Positions 24,741 through 32,703 of a DNA stretch of 37,759 nucleotides are shown here, piece by piece (positions within the stretch are counted from its first letter, which is position 1; every line of letters begins with the position of its first letter). A program made the translations under genes and the position numbers. The stretch covers positions 1 to 37,759 of the forward strand of contig CALIXC010000205.1 in the NCBI GenBank assembly GCA_938046755.1, in the 5' to 3' direction. Source of the DNA: an uncultured Lautropia sp. (lineage in GTDB: Bacteria; Pseudomonadota; Gammaproteobacteria; Burkholderiales; Burkholderiaceae_E). The notes under the pieces were generated by a model. The model had not been told where the DNA came from and made no database searches. It saw only the letters and a list, made by a program, of their open reading frames with translations.

Positions 24741-24818
24741 CTTGGCAGCGCATCGTTCAGGTATCGCAGGTAGGCCGGGCGCATCGCGTCCCGCGCCGTT
24801 TTCATCGGCATCATCGGC

Positions 24819-25292
24819 ATGAACCGTCGCGGCTTTCGTCATCGTGGGCTGGTCTGGCTTACCCTGTGGGTCTTCGGGCTGGCCATGCTCGCGCCTACGG
24901 TGTCGCGTGCACTGGCAGCTCACGAAGCAGGTCAGGGTCTTTCCCACCCGCATGCCGTGCAGGCAGCCTGGATGGATCACTGCATGCCGCATGAAGCATC
25001 CGGACAGCCTGCCGAACCGCCGGATGCTCCCCTTGGTCATCGGGCAGGACATGGCCCGGTAATGCCCGTTTCCCATGGTTCGCATGAAGGCGGACTGTAT
25101 CTGGATCACTGCGCGCTGTGCGTGGTCCTGGTTCATCTGCTGGCGCCGCCCATGCCGGTGGCTGCCTTTGACACCGTCACGGCACCTGCCATGGTGCAGG
25201 TGCCTGCCGCTCGGGTGACGCTCGTCGCCCGTCAGATCGCGCCCGCGCATCCGCGTGGGCCTCCCGCCTGGCAGCCCGCTGTGGTTGCCTGA
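24819..25292 (+). CDS. DUF2946 protein, CruR/CutF-type copper-responsive leader protein
   Basis: A 157-residue protein of the DUF2946 family. It has a signal-like hydrophobic N-terminus (residues 11-27), a His-rich middle, Cys55 in WMDHCMPH, a CxxC pair at Cys98 and Cys101 (DHCALC) followed by a hydrophobic stretch, and the family's proline motif near the end (PRGPP, 145-149). In Bordetella (CruR) and Rhodobacter (CutF) such proteins are upstream ORFs. Their translation, sensed through the Cys motif and the proline-rich C-terminus, controls expression of downstream copper genes. Position and content here fit that role: it is the first gene of a copper cluster and is followed after 16 bp by a strong stem-loop. 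Confidence 0.75.
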   Translation: MNRRGFRHRGLVWLTLWVFGLAMLAPTVSRALAAHEAGQGLSHPHAVQAAWMDHCMPHEASGQPAEPPDAPLGHRAGHGPVMPVSHGSHEGGLYLDHCALCVVLVHLLAPPMPVAAFDTVTAPAMVQVPAARVTLVARQIAPAHPRGPPAWQPAVVA

Positions 25293-25308
25293 AGCATCTG
25301 CATCCTTG

Positions 25309-25331
25309 CCGGGACGTGAACACCGTCCCGG
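25309..25331 (+). promoter_or_regulatory. Stem-loop directly after the DUF2946 stop
   Basis: CCGGGACG (25309-25316) pairs perfectly with CGTCCCGG (25324-25331) across a 7-nt loop. It is not followed by a T-run, so it is not an ordinary intrinsic terminator. It sits between the DUF2946 stop and the ribosome site of the MbnP-like gene. In Rhodobacter a stem-loop after cutF takes part in copper-dependent control. Confidence 0.7.
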
Positions 25332-25468
25332 GCGTGCCTTGATCGCTTGTCTGTCGTTTGGTCGGACTCCGGATTCGCAAGCGCGAAACGGATCGTCTGC
25401 AGGCTGTCGCCATTCTCGCTCGCATTGCTTCCATCCATTCTCATCCTTCCAAGGAAAGGAGCTTTTTT

Positions 25469-26488
25469 ATGAAACGTTTCGTCAAGACCCCCGTCTACGC
25501 CGGCTTGCTGCTGGCCTGCGCCTTCGGCCTGGCCGCCTGCGGCAGTGATGACGACAACAACACCGCCACCAACAACAGCGGCACGACGGGTGGCACCTGG
25601 CAGACCGGCGCCACGGGTGACGTGAGCATCAAGTTTGCCGCCTACAACGGCACCGAGAAGATCGATTGCAACAGCACGACGAAGCTGGGCACGAAGCAGC
25701 GTGCCGTGCAGATCGAGGATTTTCGCTTCTACATCTCCAACGTCAGCCTGATCAAGGCCGACGGCACCCGCGAGCCCCTCAAGCTCAAGCAGGCCAACGA
25801 CTACAACTACACCAGCAACGACGGCAAGAACACCGTCAGCCTGATCGACCTGGAGCAGAAGGGCGTGGGTGAGTGCGATGGTTCCGCCGCCACCAATGCC
25901 GTCATCGAAGGCACGGTGCCGGCGGGCAGCTATACCGGCGTGGAAATGACGCTGGGTGTGCCCTTCGAGCTGAACCACCTGAACGCGGCTGACGCGACCA
26001 CGCCGCGCGTGCTGCAGAACGCCGTGCATCCGTCCATGTCCTGGAACTGGCGCGGTGGTCGCAAGTTCACCAACATCCAGTTTGACCAGAACGAGAACGT
26101 CGATCCCTCGCCCTGGGAGTCGGCCGAGGTGAAGGACGGCAAGGCTGAAGAGGGTTCCGTGCGCCTGCACCTGGGTTCCACCGGCTGCGTGGGCAACCCG
26201 GCCGAAGGCACGCCGATCTCCAGCTGCAAGGCCCCCAACCGGGTCACCGTCACGCTGGCAGGCTTCAACCCCGCCAGCCAGGTTGTGGCCTTCGATGCCG
26301 GCGCGCTGTTCAACTATGACATCTCCAGCAAGGCTGAAGGCGCTGGCGGCTGCATGTCCGGTGCGACCGATGCAGCCTGCGCCAAGCCCTTCGAGGCTCT
26401 GGCGCTCGACTGGAAAGTCGATGGCAGCGGCACCGGCGTGGCCGTGGTCGGCAAGACGCAGAAGGTGCTGAAGGCCGTCACGCCCTGA
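25469..26488 (+). CDS. MbnP-like copper-associated lipoprotein (metallo-mystery pair, four-Cys type)
   Basis: A 339-residue exported lipoprotein with signal peptide and lipobox LAAC (Cys24), then an Asp/Asn/Thr-rich linker. The remainder matches the MbnP / metallo-mystery-pair four-Cys family (TIGR04052). It includes QIEDFRFYISNVSLI, the YTGVEMTLGVPFELNHLN segment, HPSMSWNWRGGRKF near residues 187-200 and paired cysteines (SSCKAP, GGCMSG, DAACAKP). In characterised MbnP proteins a Trp is oxidised to kynurenine by the partner MbnH and the product binds copper; the WNW here offers candidates. The ATG at 25469 has AAGGAGC 6 bp upstream. The partner gene lies directly downstream. Confidence 0.88.
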   Translation: MKRFVKTPVYAGLLLACAFGLAACGSDDDNNTATNNSGTTGGTWQTGATGDVSIKFAAYNGTEKIDCNSTTKLGTKQRAVQIEDFRFYISNVSLIKADGTREPLKLKQANDYNYTSNDGKNTVSLIDLEQKGVGECDGSAATNAVIEGTVPAGSYTGVEMTLGVPFELNHLNAADATTPRVLQNAVHPSMSWNWRGGRKFTNIQFDQNENVDPSPWESAEVKDGKAEEGSVRLHLGSTGCVGNPAEGTPISSCKAPNRVTVTLAGFNPASQVVAFDAGALFNYDISSKAEGAGGCMSGATDAACAKPFEALALDWKVDGSGTGVAVVGKTQKVLKAVTP

Positions 26489-26502
26489 GCGTCGCTGTAA
26501 CT

Positions 26503-26575
26503 TCATGCGGGCATGCTCGCCCGGTGGGGGCATGCCGCATGAGGAAAAAGGGGAAGCGAAGTGGGTCGCTTCCCC
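26503..26575 (+). promoter_or_regulatory. Two hairpins between the mbnP-like and mbnH-like genes
   Basis: The first pairs 26503-26516 with 26530-26542 (TCATGCGG..GCATGC with one bulge). The second pairs GGGGAAGCGA (26550-26559) perfectly with TCGCTTCCCC (26566-26575). Neither has a T-run. They lie 14 bp after the mbnP-like stop and 48 bp before the next ATG. They may set the expression ratio of the two genes or protect mRNA ends. Confidence 0.65.
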
Positions 26576-26623
26576 TGTCCGGGCTGCCTGCGGGGTGGCC
26601 CGTGTCACTGCAGGAGGTCTCTC

Positions 26624-27928
26624 ATGAATTCTCTGCCCGTCCGTTTGCCATTGCATGACGGTCGCCGATGTCGGCGTGAGGTGTCCCGACGTGCAGCGGG
26701 TGCCATGCTGGTGCTGCTGCTGAGCTGCGGGGGATGTGGAGGAGGAAGTTCCTCGAACAGCGGCACGACACAGGATGCAGGTGCGAGTCAGGGGAAGGTG
26801 GCCACGCCCACCGTGCTGAACTGGACCTATCCGGCCTACAGCCCGCCTGACGCCTGGGAGTGGAAGCTTCCTTCGCACATGCCGGCACCTCGCGTGCCGG
26901 CTGACAACCCCATGAATACTGCCAAGGTGGCGCTGGGGCGCTACCTGTTCCATGAGCGGCGCCTGTCGGGCGACGGCACCATGTCGTGTGCCTCGTGTCA
27001 CGAACAGGCGCGTGCCTTTGCCGACGGCAAGGACCGTCCGCGCGGCATCACCCACGTGCAGCATCCTCGCAATTCTATGGGGCTGGGCAACGTGGCCTGG
27101 CATGCCACACAGACCTGGTCCAATCCGGTGCTGATGTCGCTGGAGGCCCAGATCCCGAACCCCGTGTTCGGTACCGAGCCCGTGGAGATGGGCGTGAATG
27201 ACAGTTCCGTGCAGGAGGTGCTGAAGCGCCTGGCCAGTGCCAGGGACGTGGATTATCCAGCACGCTTTCGGCAGGCGTTTCCCGATGCCAAGGGCGACCC
27301 GCTGACCTGGGAGAACATCTTCAAGGCCATCAGCGCCTTCGAGCGCACGATGGTCACAGCCGACAGCCGCTATGACCGCTACCTGCAGGGCAAGGCCACG
27401 CTGTCGGAGCAGGAATTGCGTGGCCGGCAGCTGTTCGAGAAGGCCGAATGCACGCAGTGCCATCAACCCCCCAATTTCGATGACCAGTTCGTCAGCGTCG
27501 AGACCACGACGCTGAAGGTCCGGTATCACAACATCGGGCTCTATAACCTGAATGGTCGGGGCGACTACCCGGCCGACAACACCGGCGCCGAGGAAATCAC
27601 CGCCAATCCGGCCGACATGGGGGCTTTCCGGGTGCCCAGCCTGCGCAACGTGGCCGTGACTGAACCCTACATGCACGATGGTTCGGTGGCTACGCTCGAA
27701 GAGGCGGTGGCCATCATGGCCGGAGGTGGACGCAACATCACCAGCGGCCCGCGGGCCGGCGACGGACGCGCCAATCCGCACAAGAGTCCGCTCGTCCGAG
27801 ACCGGAGCCTGTCGGCGCAGGACCGTGCAGACATTGTGGCTTTCCTGAAGACGCTGACGGATGAAACGTTCCTGAGCGATCCGGCATTCTCCGATCCTTT
27901 CCGGAAAGACGCCGCATCCCGCCCATGA
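26624..27928 (+). CDS. MbnH-like di-haem cytochrome c peroxidase-family protein
   Basis: A 434-residue exported di-haem protein, the partner of the MbnP-like lipoprotein. Haem-binding CxxCH motifs are CASCH (near residue 122) and CTQCH (near 276), followed by the typical PSLRNVAVTEPYMHDGSVATLEEAV segment of the bacterial cytochrome c peroxidase/MauG superfamily. MbnH enzymes use a bis-Fe(IV) state to oxidise a Trp on MbnP. The N-terminus carries a hydrophobic stretch ending LLLSC (Cys35), so it is probably a lipoprotein. The ATG at 26624 has a perfect AGGAGGT 7 bp upstream, which decides this start over an earlier in-frame ATG. It overlaps or adjoins the TonB receptor gene. Confidence 0.9.
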   Translation: MNSLPVRLPLHDGRRCRREVSRRAAGAMLVLLLSCGGCGGGSSSNSGTTQDAGASQGKVATPTVLNWTYPAYSPPDAWEWKLPSHMPAPRVPADNPMNTAKVALGRYLFHERRLSGDGTMSCASCHEQARAFADGKDRPRGITHVQHPRNSMGLGNVAWHATQTWSNPVLMSLEAQIPNPVFGTEPVEMGVNDSSVQEVLKRLASARDVDYPARFRQAFPDAKGDPLTWENIFKAISAFERTMVTADSRYDRYLQGKATLSEQELRGRQLFEKAECTQCHQPPNFDDQFVSVETTTLKVRYHNIGLYNLNGRGDYPADNTGAEEITANPADMGAFRVPSLRNVAVTEPYMHDGSVATLEEAVAIMAGGGRNITSGPRAGDGRANPHKSPLVRDRSLSAQDRADIVAFLKTLTDETFLSDPAFSDPFRKDAASRP

Positions 27929-27951
27929 AAGGACAGACGAGGAGTCAACCG

Positions 27952-30279
27952 ATGACGATGAACAAGAAGAAATCTGCCAGACGAAGGGGCGATGCGGGCC
28001 GCAGGTTTTCCATGGCCCGGGTGCCCGGCATGCTGGCCACGGCGCTGGGCGTGCTGGCACTGCCGGCCTGGGCGCAGGACGCCGGGCAGGCGGGCGACAC
28101 GACCCAGGCCCAGGACGAAACCGTGCAGTTGCCGCAGGTGCGCGTTCGTGCGCTGCGTCTTTTCGAGGTGCAGCCCCCCAACATGTCGCTGCCCGGATCG
28201 GGCGTGACGGATTCGGGCAAGATCTCGCGCCGTCGTGCCACCACGCCGGACACCACGGGCCTGCTGAAGGACATGCCCGGCGTGGACGTGCAGGGGGCGG
28301 GCGGCGTGTCGGGATTGCCGGTGATCCACGGCCTGGCCGACGAACGGCTGCGCCTGACAGTGGATGACATGGACCTGATGGCGGCCTGTGCCAACCACAT
28401 GAACCCCGCGCTGTCCTACATCGACCCGGCCAAGGTGGAGAGCATCCGTGTCTACGCCGGCATCTCGCCGGTCAGCGCAGGGGGCGACAGCATTGGCGGC
28501 AGCATCCAGGTGGAGTCTGCACCGCCAAGCTTTGCCGATCCCGATGGCAAGCCCCTGTCGGGGGGCCACGTGGGTGCGCATTACCGCAGCAATGGCCATG
28601 GGGTGGATGTCAGCCTGGGCACGCACTACGCCACGGAGCGGCTGCATCTGGAGTATGAAGGCTCCTACGCGCGGGCACGCAACTATCGGGCAGGCAAGGA
28701 CTTCAAACCGGCCGAAACCGGCCGCGAACAAGGGCGTGTGCTGCCGGGCGACGAAGTGGGCTCCAGCGGCTTCCGGGTGCAGAACCACCGGATGGCGGCG
28801 GCCTGGCGCAGTGGCATGCACCTGCTGGAGACCGATTTCAGCTGGCAGAACATGCCTTTCCAGGGATTCCCGAACCAGCGCATGGACATGACCGAGAACC
28901 GCGCCACGCTGGCCGGCCTGCGCTATCGGGGGCAGTTCTCCTGGGGTGACCTGAAGGTGCGTCTGTGGAACCAGCGCATCCGCCACCGCATGGACATGGG
29001 TGAGGACCGCTACAGCTACGGCACCGGCATGCCCATGCGCACCCGTGCCAGTACCGATGGCGCCACGGCCCAGGCCAGCTGGATGCTGAACGAACGGGAT
29101 ACCGTGCGCCTGGGGCTGGAGGCCCTGTACTACCAGCTGTACGACTGGTGGCCGCCGGTCGGGACCAGTGGTGGGATGGCGCCGAACGATTTCTGGAACA
29201 TCGACGACGGGCGTCGCAACCGGCTGAGCGCCTATGCCGAATGGGAGCGCAGCTGGGATGCACGCTGGAGCAGCGTCATCGGGCTGCGGCACACGCAGGT
29301 GCGTACCGATGCCGGTCCGGTGCGAGGCTACAACGGCCTGCCCACCTGGTCGGATGATGCGTCGGCCTTCAATTCGATCAGTCGCCGGCGGCATGACCGT
29401 CACTGGGACTTCAGTGCGCTGGCCAGCTATGAACCGGCCAAGGGCCATCGCTACGAGATGGGCGTGGCTCGCAAGACCCGTTCGCCCAGCCTGTATGAGC
29501 GCTATCCATGGTCCACCAACACCATGGCCGCAGGCATGAACAACTTCCTGGGTGATGGCAACGGCTATCTGGGCAATCCGGACCTGAAGCCGGAAGTGGC
29601 CCACACGCTGAGTGTCAGTGGCAACTGGCATCATCCCGAGGACGAGCAGCGCTGGGGGCTGACGGTGAGCGCGCACCTGACCCGCATCTCGGACTACGTG
29701 GATGCCGAGCGCTGCTCGGCCAGCCAGTGCCGAAGCGGCAACACCTCGGCCGACAACGAGTTCGTGCTGCTGCGCTACGTGAACCAGGATGCACGCCTGC
29801 TGGGTACCGACGTGTCCGGTCACTGGCTGCTGGCCCAGAGTCCGCATGCCGGCAGCCTCACGCTGAGCGGCAAGCTGGCCTGGCTGCATGGCAAGAATCT
29901 GGATACCGGCGGTGGTCTCTACAACACCATGCCGGCCAATCTCCGGATGGGGCTGGAGCATCGGCGCACCGTGGGTGAGGGCGAATGGAGCGGCACGCTG
30001 GAATGGGAAGGTGTGCGTTCCAAGACGCGGCGCTCTGCCGTGCGCAACGAGATCCGCACGGCCGGCTATGGTCTGCTGCATCTGCGCACGCGCTACGAGA
30101 TCGGCCAGCTGGGCATCGATCTGGGCATCGAGAACCTGCTGGACCGTGGCTATGCGCTGCCGCTGGGAGGGGCTTACGTAGGCCAGGGCAGTTCGATGAT
30201 GCTCAACACCGTGCCGTGGGGCGTGGCGGTGCCCGGACATGGGCGTTCCGTCTACGTCGGTTTCAACTACAAGTTCTGA
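27952..30279 (+). CDS. OprC-like TonB-dependent copper receptor
   Basis: A 775-residue outer-membrane receptor. The signal peptide ends near ALPAWA (residue 41), a TonB box-like ETVQLPQV follows at 56-63, then the plug domain (LLKDMPGVDVQGAGG) and a 22-strand-type barrel ending in a C-terminal aromatic (YVGFNYKF). The plug contains AACANHMNPALSYID, placing Cys146 and Met150 in the same C-x3-M arrangement as the copper ligands Cys143 and Met147 of Pseudomonas OprC. This puts it in the TonB-copper subfamily (TIGR01778). The ATG at 27952 follows GAGGAG at good spacing; an ATG at 27925 overlapping the mbnH-like stop is an alternative. It would import copper for the neighbouring MbnP/MbnH-like proteins. 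Confidence 0.92.
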   Translation: MTMNKKKSARRRGDAGRRFSMARVPGMLATALGVLALPAWAQDAGQAGDTTQAQDETVQLPQVRVRALRLFEVQPPNMSLPGSGVTDSGKISRRRATTPDTTGLLKDMPGVDVQGAGGVSGLPVIHGLADERLRLTVDDMDLMAACANHMNPALSYIDPAKVESIRVYAGISPVSAGGDSIGGSIQVESAPPSFADPDGKPLSGGHVGAHYRSNGHGVDVSLGTHYATERLHLEYEGSYARARNYRAGKDFKPAETGREQGRVLPGDEVGSSGFRVQNHRMAAAWRSGMHLLETDFSWQNMPFQGFPNQRMDMTENRATLAGLRYRGQFSWGDLKVRLWNQRIRHRMDMGEDRYSYGTGMPMRTRASTDGATAQASWMLNERDTVRLGLEALYYQLYDWWPPVGTSGGMAPNDFWNIDDGRRNRLSAYAEWERSWDARWSSVIGLRHTQVRTDAGPVRGYNGLPTWSDDASAFNSISRRRHDRHWDFSALASYEPAKGHRYEMGVARKTRSPSLYERYPWSTNTMAAGMNNFLGDGNGYLGNPDLKPEVAHTLSVSGNWHHPEDEQRWGLTVSAHLTRISDYVDAERCSASQCRSGNTSADNEFVLLRYVNQDARLLGTDVSGHWLLAQSPHAGSLTLSGKLAWLHGKNLDTGGGLYNTMPANLRMGLEHRRTVGEGEWSGTLEWEGVRSKTRRSAVRNEIRTAGYGLLHLRTRYEIGQLGIDLGIENLLDRGYALPLGGAYVGQGSSMMLNTVPWGVAVPGHGRSVYVGFNYKF

Positions 30280-30288
30280 GGGACAGAC

Positions 30289-31881
30289 ATGACGGATTCA
30301 TATCGTTCCGGTGGCAGCACCCGGACAGTGCATGACGATGGTATCGGCGTGTCTGCGGGGCCGTGCTTGGTAAACCATGAAACCGGAAGCCGGCCGAATG
30401 GCTTCACGGTCGGCACGTTCTCCCTGGCTGGGGCTTCCGTGGTGATGCTGGCCGTGCTGGCCGCCTGCGGGGGCGCAGAAGGGCCTGGCGGAGAGCGGGG
30501 GCCGGTCATCGGCTCGCGTCCGCAATCCTTGCAGTTTGCTGAAGCGCCTGCCCTGCAGCCTGGCGGGACGGCCAAGGTGTCGGCTACGGCCAGCTCGGGT
30601 CTGGCCGTGCGCTACAACAGCTCGACCACCGGCATCTGCACGGTGGATGCCGACAGCGGGGAGGTGACAGCACGTGCCGCAGGCAATTGCGTCATCGCGG
30701 CCAGCCAGGCGGGCGACACCACCTGGGCGTCTGCCAGCGCACAGCAGCAGATCACCGTGCAATCTAACGTACAGTTTGGCACCGTACCATCGATGACTGT
30801 GGGGGACAGCGCCACCGTCACAGTCTCGGCCAGCAGCGATCGGCCGATGCGTTACAGCAGCCTGACCGAAACCGTGTGCCGTGCCGATGCCGACAGTGGC
30901 CTGGTGACGGCGCTGGCGGCTGGGACCTGCACCGTGGCAGCCGAGCCGCGTGATGCGGCCTCGGGCCAGACGGGGACGCGCCTGACGCAGAGCTTCGAGA
31001 TTGCCGCAGCCGGTGCCGTGACAGTGCCTGTGGCGCCTGAAAAGGTGACGGCCCGTCGGGGGACGCAGGACGGCACCGTGCTGGTGACGGCCGGCCATGT
31101 CCGGGGCGGTGGCGCGGTGGTGTCGGGCTATACCGTGACATCGGTGCCGGCTGGCATCACGGTGCAGGCGCAGTCCCTGCCTGTGACGGTTCCATGTCCG
31201 GCCAGTGGCTGCACGGGGCATGCCTTTGCGCTGTCCGTCACCAATGCGGCAGGCACGGGCCCCGCTTCGGAACCGGCTGATGTCATCAGTCGCTACACGG
31301 TAGTGGCGAAGTTCCGTGAACCCGACTATGCGCATGACATGACCGAGTTCCACGGCAGCTTCCGCTACAACGCCACCCGCATGACCGTTTCCGACCTGTC
31401 GGGTGAGCTGAGCGAGGTGATGGCCGGTAACAACCAGCCGAACCAGCCCTGGCCGGATGGCATGCCGCTGCTGTCGCTTCGGCATCAGCTCTCCAGCATC
31501 GCCGCTCCGGCGGGTGATGGCCTGTTGGTGACCAGCTTCCTGCTGGAGCATACCAACACGCTGTCGGGTGATCCGCGTGATGCCGGTACCGATGGCTGGA
31601 CGCCTGGCACCGGAGGTTGGAAATACTGGGGCTACCACCACGGTGAGCGTCGGGCCAGCAATCCGGGCAACGCCTATGCCCGCATCTTCGTGAACACGAA
31701 GGATCCGCTGCTGCCGCTGACGCAGGCGCAGATCGACATGCTGGCCTATGCCGACTGCCATGCCGAAGGCATGATGGGCGACGACTGCATGACGGGCACC
31801 TCGGTGGCCGGCTACGGCACGCGCGGTTCCATGCGCGGCTATCCGGTATCGCAGGAAGTGAAGCTGGCCGATACGCCGTGA
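30289..31881 (+). CDS. Ig-like-domain lipoprotein of unknown function in the copper locus
   Basis: A 530-residue exported protein I do not recognise as a whole. A hydrophobic segment (43-59) ends in the lipobox LAAC (Cys60). Two related Ig-like repeats follow (about 80-150 and 158-232), each with a Cys pair and a shared DADSG-x-VTA-x-AAG pattern. Next come a fibronectin III-like domain (about 235-340) and a C-terminal domain of about 190 residues that is rich in His, Met and Cys near the end (YADCHAEGMMGDDCMTG). The first 40 residues before the signal are long for a lipoprotein. A TTG at 30367 could be the real start, although the ATG at 30289 has AGGGAC upstream. It starts 9 bp after the copper receptor and is surely co-transcribed. 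A periplasmic metal-binding or surface role is a guess. Confidence 0.75.
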   Translation: MTDSYRSGGSTRTVHDDGIGVSAGPCLVNHETGSRPNGFTVGTFSLAGASVVMLAVLAACGGAEGPGGERGPVIGSRPQSLQFAEAPALQPGGTAKVSATASSGLAVRYNSSTTGICTVDADSGEVTARAAGNCVIAASQAGDTTWASASAQQQITVQSNVQFGTVPSMTVGDSATVTVSASSDRPMRYSSLTETVCRADADSGLVTALAAGTCTVAAEPRDAASGQTGTRLTQSFEIAAAGAVTVPVAPEKVTARRGTQDGTVLVTAGHVRGGGAVVSGYTVTSVPAGITVQAQSLPVTVPCPASGCTGHAFALSVTNAAGTGPASEPADVISRYTVVAKFREPDYAHDMTEFHGSFRYNATRMTVSDLSGELSEVMAGNNQPNQPWPDGMPLLSLRHQLSSIAAPAGDGLLVTSFLLEHTNTLSGDPRDAGTDGWTPGTGGWKYWGYHHGERRASNPGNAYARIFVNTKDPLLPLTQAQIDMLAYADCHAEGMMGDDCMTGTSVAGYGTRGSMRGYPVSQEVKLADTP

Positions 31882-31889
31882 CATCCGGT

Positions 31890-31940
31890 GCGCGGCTTCG
31901 GCCGCGCCTTCGGTGGCACGATTGATGACCGTCCGGTCAT
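31890..31940 (+). terminator. Hairpins after the copper locus, possible transcription end
   Basis: GCGCGGC-TTCG-GCCGCGC (31890-31907) is a perfect 7-bp stem capped by a stable TTCG tetraloop. It is followed by ATGACCG-TC-CGGTCAT (31925-31940). There is no T-run, so Rho-dependent or 3'-end stabilising function is as likely as intrinsic termination. Confidence 0.5.
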
Positions 31941-32085
31941 AAACCCCGCACGGATGCAGGCCCTTGGCTATGGGCCGGTCACGGATGGGGTACCTTGGCA
32001 GGAAAGGCGTCGGCGATCCCGGTGCCATCCGGCCTGCCTGCTGATGGGGCAGGGACTGTCATTCACAACGAGAAGGAGCGCGACA

Positions 32086-32703
32086 ATGGAACACGTACTG
32101 GCAACCCTGTTCGAGGTACCCAGCGAGGCCTACCAGGCCTTCGTGGAGCTGAAGGCCTTCCCGCAGAATGACGACACGCGCATTGCCCAGGCGGCGCTGG
32201 TGAAGAAGGAGAATGGTGTCATCACGCCGGTGGATGCCTTCGATCCGCTGCAGCAGGTGGGCGATGCCACCATCACCGGCACGCTGATCGGCTCGGTGCT
32301 GGGCATTCTGGGCGGCCCGCTGGGCATGCTTTTTGGCGCTGGCGTCGGGGCCTGGGTGGGTAGCACCGGCAGCACCGATCAGGCACTGGCACAGGCCACG
32401 CTGGTCGAGACGGTCGCGGCCAAGCTCAACGACGGCGATGTGGCGATCATTGCGCTGGTGCAGGAAAAGTCCGAGGCACCGCTGGACCAGTTCTTCGGCA
32501 GATTCAAGTCGCTGGTGGTGCGCTGGGACGCATCCACCATCCAACAGCAGATGGAGGATGCGCTGGAGGTTCAGGCTGACCTGCATGCCCGTGCGGCCGC
32601 CGAGCTGAAGGCGCGGCACACCAAGGCGCGCAAGGAAAAGCTGGAAGAGTTCGCGCAGTCCATCCGGCAGAAGTTCGAGGAGCTGGCGCAGAAGTTCAAG
32701 TAA
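32086..32703 (+). CDS. DUF1269-like protein with glycine-rich membrane hairpin
   Basis: A 205-residue protein resembling the DUF1269 family. It has an N-terminal alpha/beta region (EHVLATLFEVPSEAYQAF), a central Gly/Leu-rich hydrophobic hairpin (about 62-92, GTLIGSVLGILGGPLGMLFG), then a second alpha/beta region (LNDGDVAIIALVQEK) and a long Lys/Glu-rich C-terminal helix (about 160-205), probably coiled coil. The function of the family is unknown; a membrane association is likely. The ATG at 32086 has AAGGAG 8 bp upstream, which rules out the longer in-frame start at 31888. It is separated from the copper locus by 204 bp with hairpins, so it is probably its own unit. Confidence 0.75.
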   Translation: MEHVLATLFEVPSEAYQAFVELKAFPQNDDTRIAQAALVKKENGVITPVDAFDPLQQVGDATITGTLIGSVLGILGGPLGMLFGAGVGAWVGSTGSTDQALAQATLVETVAAKLNDGDVAIIALVQEKSEAPLDQFFGRFKSLVVRWDASTIQQQMEDALEVQADLHARAAAELKARHTKARKEKLEEFAQSIRQKFEELAQKFK

